A stretch of DNA of 11,360 nucleotides. It comes from Polyangia bacterium (lineage in GTDB: Bacteria > Myxococcota_A > Polyangia > Polyangiales > Polyangiaceae). Below the pieces are notes generated by a model, which saw nothing but the letters and a program-made list of their open reading frames with translations, made no database searches and was not told the origin of the DNA. The stretch covers positions 1 through 11,360 of the forward strand of contig JAUILJ010000174.1 of assembly GCA_030433055.1 (NCBI GenBank), given 5' to 3'. Both the position numbers and the translations under genes were made by a program. Below, in pieces: positions 1 to 6,493 of the stretch; the stretch's first letter is position 1, and each line of letters opens with the position of its first letter.

Positions 1-1
1 C

Positions 2-277
2 ATCCTGTGTGCGTTGCTTCAGCTCGCATATTTCCTCGATATGGCTGAAGACGACGTGGTGCGTGGTGATCACGCGACGCCGCAACTCGAGCGCGTTGGC
101 CTCTACGTTCAGCGGCTCGATGACGAACACCTCGACGAGCTCGAGGCCCAGCTGGCCGAGCTGGTGGAGCACGCGATCTCCGCCGGGTGGACGGCTGAGC
201 AACGGGAGTGGCTCGCCAGCTTCCTCGAGCACTGTGGCATCGAGCTCGAGGACGAAGACACCTCGGACATGAACTAG
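2..277 (+). CDS. Small acidic hypothetical protein, 5' end truncated by the window edge
   Basis: The frame is open from the first bases to a TAG at 275-277, giving 91 visible codons. Because it is open to the edge, the true start may lie outside. In-frame starts inside the window are a TTG at 14 and an ATG at 41, and neither has a recognisable Shine-Dalgarno. Third codon positions are GC-rich, which supports this frame over the overlapping frame at 9-272. The protein is rich in Glu and Asp, especially in a predicted helical stretch with the repeated ELEAQLAELVEH pattern and a tail ending EDEDTSDMN. It could form a short amphipathic helix or coiled coil. I do not recognise the family. It ends 19 bp before the GTG proposed for the aminotransferase, so the two could be cotranscribed. 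Confidence 0.6.
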   Translation: MLCALLQLAYFLDMAEDDVVRGDHATPQLERVGLYVQRLDDEHLDELEAQLAELVEHAISAGWTAEQREWLASFLEHCGIELEDEDTSDMN

Positions 278-296
278 GGCCGACGTCCCACGGCGA

Positions 297-1595
297 GTGT
301 GGGATGGCGTCCAGGTCAGCGGAGGTCACGCACGCGCAATTGCGTCAGAGCCTGCTGAGCTGAGACGATGCGGCGTGGGAAAACCACCCCAGCCTTTCGC
401 GGACGCGGCGGCGACGTTCGATGCGTCGGGAGCGTTCGTTTCCCCAGGCAAAACCAGGGTCTATCGCCAGTATGGCCTGACTCTCGTGATGGGCGAGCGC
501 GAGGGCGTAGGCTTCCGCGACGCGTTCACCGACCAGTATTTCATCAACTGTCACTGCAACGGCGGGGTGTTCAACCTCGGGCACCGCAACCGCGAACTGA
601 CGGAGTGCCTGAAAGCTGCGCTGGATGAGGTCGACATTGGCAACCACCACCTCGTGAGCGGCTGGCGAGCGGCTCTGGCAGAGAAGCTTTGCCGCTCCAC
701 GTCGGGGCACCTGTCTGGTGTCGTGTTCGGGGTTGGGGGAGGGGAGGCGATAGACCTGGCGATCAAAGTTTGCCGTGCGGCAACGAAGCGTCGCAAGGTC
801 ATCTCCGTCAACGGGGGCTATCACGGGCATACGGGGTTGGCCGTGGCGGCGGGCGACCCGAGTTTTCGCGAACCCGTGCTGTGTAGCGAACCGGACTTTC
901 ACCAGGTCCCCTTCAACGATCTCCAGGCCATGGACCGTGCGGTAACGGATGAAGTAGCCGCTGTGCTGGTGGAGCCGATTCCAGCGACCCTCGGTATGCC
1001 GCTGCCAGAGCCTGGCTATCTCGAGGGAGTCGCGCGGGTATGTCGGGATCGCGGCGCGAAGCTGATCGTCGACGAGGTCCAGACCGGCCTGGGGCGCACC
1101 GGGCGACTCTGGGCGTATCAACACCACGACTTCCAGCCCGACGTGCTGGTCAGCGGAAAGGGACTGAGCGGCGGGCTCTACCCGATCAGCGCCACCCTGA
1201 TGACGTCGGATCTTCACAGCCTGTTCGACGCCGAGCCGTTCATCCACATCTCGACCTTTGGGGGCTCTGAGCTTGGCTGCAGGGTCGCCTCCAAGGTCCT
1301 CGAGCTCGTGGACCACCCTGCCTTCCTGGCGAACGTCGAGGCCATCGGAGCGCGCCTCGAGCGAGGCATGCAGGGCTTGCCGTTCGAGCTTCGGCGCCGC
1401 GGGCTCATGATGGGGCTGAAGTTCCCGGCGGAAGGCGCCGGGATGCTGGCGATGCGGCTCCTGATCAAGCAGGGGTTGTTCGTGCTGTACGCGGCGAACG
1501 ACACTTCGGTCGTCCAGTTGTTGCCGCCCCTCGTTTTGCAGCCGGAGCAGGCCGATGATGTGCTCGCTCGGCTGCGCGCGGCATTTCCAGCGTAG
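297..1595 (+). CDS. Class III (fold-type I) PLP-dependent aminotransferase, substrate unknown
   Basis: This is a cytosolic transaminase of the acetylornithine/ornithine/GABA aminotransferase family, 432 aa from the GTG at 297. Numbered from that start, the family landmarks are a phosphate-binding GGGE loop (147-150), YHG (175-177, stacking on PLP), VEP with E226, VDEVQTGLGRTG with D259 (pairs with the pyridine nitrogen), SGKGLSGG with K288 (Schiff-base lysine), and STFGG with T320 (phosphate binding from the partner subunit). All the chemistry residues are present, so it should be active. The GGGE loop replaces the more usual SGTEA/SGSEA, and I see no arginine or other signature that fixes the amino donor. 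Conserved sequence begins near residue 53. The first 50 residues look unconserved, so a GTG at 375 is an alternative start; neither site has a good Shine-Dalgarno. A kinase-like gene follows 55 bp downstream on the same strand and may belong to the same pathway. Confidence 0.9.
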   Translation: MWDGVQVSGGHARAIASEPAELRRCGVGKPPQPFADAAATFDASGAFVSPGKTRVYRQYGLTLVMGEREGVGFRDAFTDQYFINCHCNGGVFNLGHRNRELTECLKAALDEVDIGNHHLVSGWRAALAEKLCRSTSGHLSGVVFGVGGGEAIDLAIKVCRAATKRRKVISVNGGYHGHTGLAVAAGDPSFREPVLCSEPDFHQVPFNDLQAMDRAVTDEVAAVLVEPIPATLGMPLPEPGYLEGVARVCRDRGAKLIVDEVQTGLGRTGRLWAYQHHDFQPDVLVSGKGLSGGLYPISATLMTSDLHSLFDAEPFIHISTFGGSELGCRVASKVLELVDHPAFLANVEAIGARLERGMQGLPFELRRRGLMMGLKFPAEGAGMLAMRLLIKQGLFVLYAANDTSVVQLLPPLVLQPEQADDVLARLRAAFPA

Positions 1596-1635
1596 ACTGC
1601 AGGAGCGTGCCGGCCCAGGAGAGCGGCGGCGGTGC

Positions 1636-1640
1636 AGGAG
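1636..1640 (+). promoter_or_regulatory. Shine-Dalgarno AGGAG that favours the GTG start at 1651
   Basis: AGGAG lies 10 nt before an in-frame GTG at 1651. The frame itself is open further upstream, to an ATG at 1555 inside the aminotransferase, and there is also an ATG at 1672. Neither alternative has as good a ribosome binding site. This is a modest argument, since myxobacterial genes often lack strong sites. Confidence 0.45.
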
Positions 1641-1650
1641 CAGGATTGGG

Positions 1651-2571
1651 GTGGGGGACGACGAAGCGGTCATGGCGGAAGCCCTGGAGGGCTTGGAGAG
1701 GCGGGTCCTGCGGGCGCTGGCGCAGCAAGGCGACTCGGATCTCGAAGTGATTGGTTCCGGGGAGATCTCGCCTGTGCTGCGTATGAGAGCCGGGGGCAAG
1801 GACTACGCCGTGAAGCGCCTGCCGATCTTCTCGAGTGACGCGGCGCTCGAGGCCTACGTCGAGAGCTTCAGAGCCTACCAGGCTGCCCTCGCCCGCGCCG
1901 GTGTGCCTTCGGTCTCATCTCGGATCATCGTTGCCACACGGCAAGGCGGAAGGCCGGTCGCGTACTGCGTACAGCCGCTGCTCGATCCCACAGCCCTATG
2001 TGTCGAGCGGCTGCGACGCATGCAGGTGACTCCGGCGCGGCGCTTCGGCGAGCAGCTCTTCGACATCATTGCGTCCGTGGTGAGCGATCGACTGGGGCTC
2101 GATGCCCAGCTGTCCAATTGGTTCGTACGTAGTGAAGCCGAAGGGCGCTTCGAGCTCGGGTACCTCGACCTGACGACTCCCCTGATGCGCGATGACGTCG
2201 GGCGCGAGGCGCTGGACACCGAGCTGTTTCTCGCTTCGCTACCTGCGGCCCTGCGCCCGCTGGTTCGACGCTTCATGTTGCGAGACATCCTCGCGAACTA
2301 CTACGACCTGCGCAGCGTGCTCCGGGACCTGTTGGGGAACCTGATCAAGGAGTCCCTGGAGGCGCACCTCGATGGCTGGCTGGGGCTGGCGAATGCACGC
2401 GTCACCCCCGCCTTGAGCATGAGCGAGGTTCGCAGTCACTACGCCGAGGATGCGCGTACCTGGGCCTTGCTACAACGCCTGCGGCGTGTTGACAGAGGCT
2501 GGCAGCGCTACGTGCGTCGGCGCCCTTATGGCTTCCTGTTGCCCGACAGCATCGAGCGCCGCGTCGATTGA
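1651..2571 (+). CDS. Uncharacterised protein with a degenerate kinase/APH-like fold
   Basis: The protein is 306 aa from the GTG at 1651. I do not recognise a named function, but the motif order is that of protein-kinase and aminoglycoside-phosphotransferase folds. There is a glycine-loop-like IGSGEIS (34-40), then AVKRLP with K55 where the ATP-contacting lysine would sit, and a helix with E71. A catalytic-loop-like GLDAQLSNWFV follows, with D151 and N156 in the D-x4-N spacing of a kinase loop. YLDL with D173 matches the metal-binding Asp (DFG/DFD-like). The His/Arg preceding the catalytic Asp is missing and the C-terminal part is all-helical. There is no signal peptide or membrane segment. 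It follows the aminotransferase by 55 bp, so phosphorylation of a small amino-containing metabolite is one idea, but that is inference. It may match a DUF family (possibly DUF6206, from memory). A start at 1672 would shorten it by 7 residues. Confidence 0.8.
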   Translation: MGDDEAVMAEALEGLERRVLRALAQQGDSDLEVIGSGEISPVLRMRAGGKDYAVKRLPIFSSDAALEAYVESFRAYQAALARAGVPSVSSRIIVATRQGGRPVAYCVQPLLDPTALCVERLRRMQVTPARRFGEQLFDIIASVVSDRLGLDAQLSNWFVRSEAEGRFELGYLDLTTPLMRDDVGREALDTELFLASLPAALRPLVRRFMLRDILANYYDLRSVLRDLLGNLIKESLEAHLDGWLGLANARVTPALSMSEVRSHYAEDARTWALLQRLRRVDRGWQRYVRRRPYGFLLPDSIERRVD

Positions 2572-2614
2572 CCCGAGCGCCGCGAAAGCGCACCACGGCG
2601 AACGATTCGTTGGT

Positions 2615-2620
2615 TAGAGT
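2615..2620 (+). promoter_or_regulatory. Possible -10 element (TAGAGT) for a leaderless transcript
   Basis: TAGAGT fits TAnnnT and ends 9 nt before the ATG at 2630. A normal -10 to +1 distance would put the transcription start about 3 nt upstream of the start codon. No convincing -35 hexamer is visible about 17 nt upstream. The 58-bp gap between the stop of the kinase-like gene and this ATG leaves room for a promoter, so the small membrane protein may be its own transcription unit. Weak on its own; the same layout recurs before the gene at 4295. Confidence 0.3.
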
Positions 2621-2629
2621 GCGCGAGCG

Positions 2630-2998
2630 ATGGGCAGTGTAGCGAAGGTCAACGCACCGAAGGATTACGCCCCGGTGTGGCCTTATTTCACCTTCTATGC
2701 CGTCTGCATGGGAGTGCTGCACCTGGCGCTCGCTGGGATCGGGACCTGGATGGTGGTCATGGCGCATGAGGCGCCGCGCCCCGAGGTGGAGCCTGTCGCC
2801 TTCGGCTCGAGCGTGGCTGTGCTCGGCGTGGTGCTAGGTGTCGCCTACTGCTACGCCCCGTTTGCCCCGCGGAAACCGTGGGTGTGGCGCTACCATTTGG
2901 TGCTGATCGTGCTTGGGCTGCCCGCCTGCGTGCTCGGCTCGCTGCCACTGCTCGTGTTCTGGCTGCGACGCGACGCGCGGCGCATGTTTCGCGCCTAG
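2630..2998 (+). CDS. Small three-helix membrane protein, hypothetical
   Basis: This 122-aa protein starts at an ATG. Its hydrophobic segments are about residues 19-45 (after a Pro/Trp-containing N-terminal stretch), 56-80 and 88-108, so three transmembrane helices are likely. A short basic tail of WLRRDARRMFRA at the end would lie in the cytoplasm by the positive-inside rule. There is no catalytic motif, cysteine pair or known domain. I do not recognise the family. A start further upstream in this frame is not needed: the ATG is followed directly by plausible coding sequence, and a TAGAGT hexamer sits just before it. It is convergent with the sigma-factor gene, with 81 bp between the stop codons. 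Confidence 0.75.
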   Translation: MGSVAKVNAPKDYAPVWPYFTFYAVCMGVLHLALAGIGTWMVVMAHEAPRPEVEPVAFGSSVAVLGVVLGVAYCYAPFAPRKPWVWRYHLVLIVLGLPACVLGSLPLLVFWLRRDARRMFRA

Positions 2999-3079
2999 TC
3001 GCTCTTCGCGCTCGATGGCGCGCCTCTGTGCGGCCAACCGCGGGACCGGCGCTGTGGGCGGGGCCAGTCCGGCCAGGGA

Positions 3080-4111
3080 CTACTTCTTTTTCATCTGGAT
3101 CTCAGACTCGAAGCTCGAGTCGGCCTTGGCGTTGGCCTTCTTCGATTTCGATTTGGGTGGGGCTTCGGAGGTGGGTTGGGGGCGCAGGGTGGGGACCGGC
3201 TTGGGGCCGAGCTTCTTCGCGGGAGGAGCTGGCTTGGTGTCGTCTGCCTTGGCTTCGGACTCCGCGTTGTCCTCTTGGCTGGGAGTGGGGCCGAGCTTGG
3301 TCGTCGTCGGAGGCGGCAGCGGCACCTCGCGCTTGATGGCTTCGTGGGCGGCTTTGCGATCGGCCTGAATTGCCGGCAGCGCGTCACCCTTCTCGTCCAG
3401 CGCCTTCGCCTCGTCATAGAGCACGAGGCAGCGGCGCCACTGTTGCTTTTCGCATGCGCCTCGGGCTTGCTTCCTCAGCTCTTCAGGGCGCGGAACGGCG
3501 GCGTCGCGCTCCGGGGCGATCACGACGGGAGCCTTGGGTTCCGGAGGGATGGACAGGATCCAGAAGCCGATCACGATGGACACGGCGAGCACTGCGGCCG
3601 CTGCTGCCCAGCGGGTGCGGAAATAGCGTCGGAGCCGGGACACGCGTTGGCGAACCCGGGGTGCCGGGAGGTTCTCTTCCTTGGCGATGTTCTCGAGCTT
3701 CTCGCCGGCGCCTTCGCGCAGCATCCACTCCAGCGTGTCTTCGGACTGATCGCCTTCGGGCAGTTCCTTTTCAACCCAGCGCAGGAGCTCCCGTGCATCG
3801 TTCGACGCGCTGTCGGGGGCTGCCTGATCGGGGGGATCGTCGTAGACGAGCGGCTCGCGGCCTCGCTTGCGGAAGTGGTCAGCGACCTTGTTGCGTGCGA
3901 CACCGAACAGCCAGCGGCGAAACTCCTCGGGGTCGGAGGGGGCATGCTCCGATTCCAGGGCCGCGGCGAGGGTGGTCTGCAAGACGTCGTCGGCTTCGAT
4001 GCGCGGCACGCGCCCGCCGATGAAACGTCGGAGATCTCGGAGCAGCTCCGGATCGTCCAACAGGGTTGGAGTGGGCGGGTCGGCGGGCGGCTCGGACACT
4101 GCTGGCATCAT
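3080..4111 (-). CDS. ECF-like sigma-70 family protein with C-terminal membrane anchor and extracytoplasmic tail
   Basis: The protein is 343 aa from the ATG at 4111 (a second ATG follows at 4108). Residues 20-85 look like sigma region 2, with LRRFIGGR, an ADDVLQTTLAAAL segment and a WLFGVARNKVADHFRKRGRE stretch typical of the core-binding and -10-reading helices. After a linker rich in Asp and Pro, residues 125-168 look like region 4 with a helix-turn-helix (ENIAKEENLPAPRVRQRVSRL). One transmembrane helix follows immediately (about 168-188). The extracytoplasmic part has a helical, TPR-like segment (210-260) containing C220 and C228, then a Pro/Lys-rich low-complexity tail with two KLGP motifs and a KKK C-terminus. 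No anti-sigma gene is adjacent, so the tail may sense or tether in cis. The frame extends to a TTG at 4165, but that part is basic and unlike the family, so I reject it. No good Shine-Dalgarno precedes 4111. Confidence 0.82.
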   Translation of the reverse strand: MMPAVSEPPADPPTPTLLDDPELLRDLRRFIGGRVPRIEADDVLQTTLAAALESEHAPSDPEEFRRWLFGVARNKVADHFRKRGREPLVYDDPPDQAAPDSASNDARELLRWVEKELPEGDQSEDTLEWMLREGAGEKLENIAKEENLPAPRVRQRVSRLRRYFRTRWAAAAAVLAVSIVIGFWILSIPPEPKAPVVIAPERDAAVPRPEELRKQARGACEKQQWRRCLVLYDEAKALDEKGDALPAIQADRKAAHEAIKREVPLPPPTTTKLGPTPSQEDNAESEAKADDTKPAPPAKKLGPKPVPTLRPQPTSEAPPKSKSKKANAKADSSFESEIQMKKK

Positions 4112-4294
4112 GTCACGAGTACGGCGTCGTGCGTGGCCGTGCTTGTGTGACCCTCTCCCCCCCAAAAAAATGAACTGGCGGCGTGGGAAGAGCGAGTTTC
4201 AGGAGAATTCACGGGGGCCAGGCGGAACCTGAAGCGCGCCGCTGGTGCCACGGAGCAGCTGGCTCCCCGGCCCAAAGCGGCTAACGTCCCGCTC
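4112..4294. other. Divergent intergenic region with a C7A7 homopolymer junction
   Basis: This 183-bp gap separates the minus-strand sigma gene from the plus-strand AlkD gene and must hold both promoters. Positions 4157-4163 are seven C followed by seven A at 4164-4170. On the sigma-gene strand this reads T7G7, about 45 nt before the ATG. A candidate -10 for AlkD sits at 4282-4287. I see no convincing terminator, small gene or operator palindrome here. Confidence 0.5.
4282..4287 (+). promoter_or_regulatory. Possible -10 element (TAACGT) for a leaderless alkD transcript
   Basis: TAACGT fits TAnnnT and ends 7 nt before the ATG at 4295, which would place the transcription start at or next to the A of the ATG. 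No Shine-Dalgarno is present in this spacing, as expected of a leaderless mRNA. The possible -35 (CTGGCT at 4259-4264) is poor. Confidence 0.35.
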
Positions 4295-5056
4295 ATGGCC
4301 CCGTCGACTTCGCGCTGGGTGGATTCCATCCGTGCTGGGTTGGCCGCTCACAGTGATCCCGGAGCGGCGGAGCCGATGCGCGCGTACATGAAGAGCGAGC
4401 TGCCTTTCCTGGGGATCGCGGCGACTGCGCGCCGCCGGGTCGCGAGAGCGTTGCTGCCCCCGATCGAGAGCCAGGAGCAGCTCTACGCGGTCGTGCGCGG
4501 GCTGTGGCATGGACGAACCAAAGGCCGCGTCAGGGTCTATCGGGAGGAGCGCTACGTTGCGATGGAGCTGCTGACCCACGCGCGCTTCAGACACTTGCGC
4601 GACCCTGCCACGCTCGAGCTCTGCGCAGAGCTGATCGTGGACGGCGCGTGGTGGGACTTCGTTGACCACCTGGCGAAGCATGGTGTGGGTGAGCTGCTGA
4701 AAAGGTTCCCTGAGGAAATACATGGCGAGGTGTTGAGGTGGTCCCGTGACTCCGACAAGTGGAAGCGCCGAGCGGCGATCCTCTGCCAGCTCGACCGCAA
4801 ACAGAGCACGGATCTCGCGCTCCTGGATGCGGTGATCGCTCCCAACTTGAGCCATGAGGACTTCTTCATCCGCAAGGCGATAGGCTGGGCGCTGCGCCAG
4901 TACGGCTGGGTCGACCCAGACTACGTCGAGCGCTACGTGGCTCTGCACGCCGACGCGCTCAGCCCCCTCTCCGCGCGCGAAGCGCTGAAGAGCCTCGGCT
5001 CTGCGCGCGCGAAGCTCGACAAGCAAGCGACGCAGCGGAGGAGTGGTCAGCGATGA
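4295..5056 (+). CDS. alkD: AlkD-type DNA alkylation repair protein (alkylpurine DNA glycosylase)
   Basis: This is a 253-aa all-helical (HEAT-like repeat) protein of the AlkC/AlkD superfamily, which removes N3- and N7-alkylated purines to start base excision repair. Family landmarks are YMKSELPFLGI near 31-41, WWDFVDHLAKHGVG at 119-131, DKWKRRAAI at 154-162 and FFIRKAIGWALRQYGW at 190-205. Compared with what I recall of Bacillus cereus AlkD (W109, D113, R148, W187), the matching residues here are W120, D124, R159 and W198. The spacings are identical (4, 35 and 39), so the DNA-backbone and base-contacting set is intact. Length is close to the 237 aa of that enzyme, with a short basic C-terminal extension. 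The stop codon overlaps the next gene's start (ATGA), so the two are translationally coupled. The upstream 25 bp show no Shine-Dalgarno. Confidence 0.92.
   Translation: MAPSTSRWVDSIRAGLAAHSDPGAAEPMRAYMKSELPFLGIAATARRRVARALLPPIESQEQLYAVVRGLWHGRTKGRVRVYREERYVAMELLTHARFRHLRDPATLELCAELIVDGAWWDFVDHLAKHGVGELLKRFPEEIHGEVLRWSRDSDKWKRRAAILCQLDRKQSTDLALLDAVIAPNLSHEDFFIRKAIGWALRQYGWVDPDYVERYVALHADALSPLSAREALKSLGSARAKLDKQATQRRSGQR
5037..5043 (+). promoter_or_regulatory. Strong Shine-Dalgarno (GGAGGAG) inside alkD for the rRNA methyltransferase
   Basis: GGAGGAG ends 9 nt before the ATG at 5053, which itself overlaps the alkD stop (ATGA, TGA at 5054-5056). This fixes the start of the downstream gene and allows both coupled and independent initiation. 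It is the best ribosome binding site in the window. Confidence 0.75.
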
Positions 5057-6342
5057 ACGAGTGGAGGGTCGAGAAGCTGGTGCCAGGGGGTGAGGGTCTG
5101 TGCCGGCTTGAAGGCGGCGAGATCGGCTTTGTGCGCGACGTCGCGCCTGGTGATTTAATCCGCGTGGAAACAGTCGTTCGGCGCAAGGGGTACCAGCGAG
5201 CAGAACGCTGGGCCTTGCTGGAGGCGGGGCCAAAGCGCGTGGACCCCGCTTGTCCAGTGCAGAGCCGCTGTGGCGGCTGCGACTGGATGCACCTCGACCT
5301 GGCTGCTCAGCGCGAAGCGAAGATCGGTCTGCTGCGGGAGGCGCTGGTGCGAACCGGCGGCTTTCAGGTCGCGAGCTTGCCAGAGATCGGGCTGATCTCG
5401 GCTGGCGCAGATACTGGCTATCGCACTCGGGCACAGCTCCAGGTCGACGCGGCTGGCAGGCTTGGCTTTTTTTCCGCGGGGACCCACGAGCTGATCGCGG
5501 TTGCCGACTGTATGGTGTGTGATCCGGAGCTGCGTGAGCTGCTGGACGATCTGCAGGGCGCCGCGAAGCTGGGGTTGCTCCGCGGGTGCTCGCGGCTCGA
5601 GTTGAGGGTCGCCGACTTCGAGCCGGTGCGAGTGGTTCGGGTAAGCGTGCCCAAGCGCCGGCGAGGTAAGGCCCCGCGGGGGCTTGGTAAGCTGGAGTCC
5701 CTGCTGAACGCTCGAGGGACCGCGGTCGTGCTGGAGGGCTCCGCGGCTGACGACGCCCTCGTGCAGCGCTGGAAGTTGGGTGACGCCTTGTTCCTCGAGG
5801 CACCGCCGTCGGCATTCACTCAGGTTAACCAGGCCGTGAACCGCCGCCTGGTCTCTGCTGTGGTCGAAGGCGCGCGAGCCCGTGGCGTGACCCGCTTTCT
5901 CGATCTGTATTGCGGCGCCGGAAACTTCAGTCTTCCGCTGGCGGCAGCGGGCATGTCCGGGGTCGGGGTCGAGGTCAGCAAGGGCGCTGTCCGCGCTGCG
6001 CAAGACGCTACCGCCCGCATGCAGCTGCAGCGCCCGGGGGCAATCGACCTGGAGTTTCGCGTGGGGGACGCCGAGCAGGTGCTGGCAAGGCTCAGCGAGC
6101 GCCGGTTCGACCTGATGGTGTTGGACCCGCCCCGCGCGGGCGCAAAGGGGAGCATTCGATTCGTGCTCGAGAGTGAGTCCCAGTGGCTCTGCATGTGCTC
6201 GTGTGACCCCGTGACCCTCGCGCGCGATCTGCGAGTGCTGATCCAGGGCGGCTTCGTCCTCGAAGAAATCACGGCCTACGACATGTTCCCTCACACACAT
6301 CACGTCGAGGCGCTCGCCTGGCTTCGCCGCGCGGCGCGGTGA
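5053..6342 (+). CDS. TRAM-domain class I SAM-dependent RNA (uracil-C5) methyltransferase, RlmD/TrmA family
   Basis: The enzyme transfers a methyl group from SAM to C5 of a uridine in structured RNA, most likely 23S rRNA. The protein is 429 aa, close to E. coli RlmD. Residues 1-60 form a TRAM-like RNA-binding domain. A 4Fe-4S site is indicated by C67, C73 and C76 (CPVQSRCGGC), with C153 (or C156) as fourth ligand about 77 residues later. The SAM site shows FTQVNQ (255-260), LDLYCGAGNFSLPLA (283-297) and the acidic VGVEVS strand (304-309). VLDPPRAG lies at 356-363. The catalytic cysteine is C384 in SCDP, where most relatives have SCNP, so the Asn is Asp here. E419 in HHVEALAWL fits the conserved general base. 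The Fe-S cluster plus TRAM argues for RlmD over TrmA or RlmC, but the target base cannot be read from sequence. It is coupled to alkD by an ATGA overlap. Confidence 0.93.
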   Translation: MNEWRVEKLVPGGEGLCRLEGGEIGFVRDVAPGDLIRVETVVRRKGYQRAERWALLEAGPKRVDPACPVQSRCGGCDWMHLDLAAQREAKIGLLREALVRTGGFQVASLPEIGLISAGADTGYRTRAQLQVDAAGRLGFFSAGTHELIAVADCMVCDPELRELLDDLQGAAKLGLLRGCSRLELRVADFEPVRVVRVSVPKRRRGKAPRGLGKLESLLNARGTAVVLEGSAADDALVQRWKLGDALFLEAPPSAFTQVNQAVNRRLVSAVVEGARARGVTRFLDLYCGAGNFSLPLAAAGMSGVGVEVSKGAVRAAQDATARMQLQRPGAIDLEFRVGDAEQVLARLSERRFDLMVLDPPRAGAKGSIRFVLESESQWLCMCSCDPVTLARDLRVLIQGGFVLEEITAYDMFPHTHHVEALAWLRRAAR

Positions 6343-6413
6343 GTCGCAATTCACGACGCCACGTGATGAAAGGGCGCCTTGGCTTCCTTCTCGGGTTCCC
6401 GTCGTGTTACGGG

Positions 6414-6444
6414 GAGGCGGACGCTGTCGCGTCGAGTCCGCCTC
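6414..6444. repeat. 9-bp perfect inverted repeat (hairpin) between methyltransferase and transporter genes
   Basis: GAGGCGGAC (6414-6422) pairs with GTCCGCCTC (6436-6444) across a 13-nt loop. It lies 72 bp after the methyltransferase stop and 50 bp before the transporter ATG. There is no T tract after it on either strand, so it could be a weak terminator for the upstream operon, a leader hairpin of the transporter mRNA, or chance in GC-rich DNA. Confidence 0.4.
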
Positions 6445-6493
6445 TTCGCAGACCACGAGACCGCTCACGCGCTCCGTGAGCCACCTGAGATCC

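Noticed and set aside
1555..1650. ATG start at 1555 for the kinase-like gene
   Set aside because: It would overlap the aminotransferase by 41 bp and add an Arg/Cys-rich segment without a ribosome site; AGGAG supports 1651.
345..1799. 484-residue minus-strand reading frame opposite the aminotransferase
   Set aside because: The plus-strand frame contains a full set of PLP aminotransferase motifs. The antisense frame is Arg/Pro/His/Gln-rich with no domain, as expected for a GC-rich shadow.
2999..3079. Possible terminator between the convergent membrane-protein and sigma genes
   Set aside because: Only short GGCC/GCGC self-complementary pieces are present, with no stem longer than about 5 bp and no T tract.
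4112..4165. TTG start at 4165 for the sigma factor
   Set aside because: It would add 18 basic residues encoded by the G7 tract and a His/Arg-rich stretch unlike sigma factors. The ATG pair at 4108-4111 is the better start.
4224..4229. GGAACC resembling an ECF -35 element, suggesting sigma autoregulation
   Set aside because: It is on the plus strand, pointing away from the sigma gene. No ECF-type -10 lies 16-17 nt downstream, and it is about 53 bp from the nearest TAnnnT.
4199..5815. 538-residue minus-strand frame across alkD and the methyltransferase
   Set aside because: It is low-complexity (Arg, Ser, Pro, Ala), crosses two genes with clear catalytic motifs, and has no recognisable domain.
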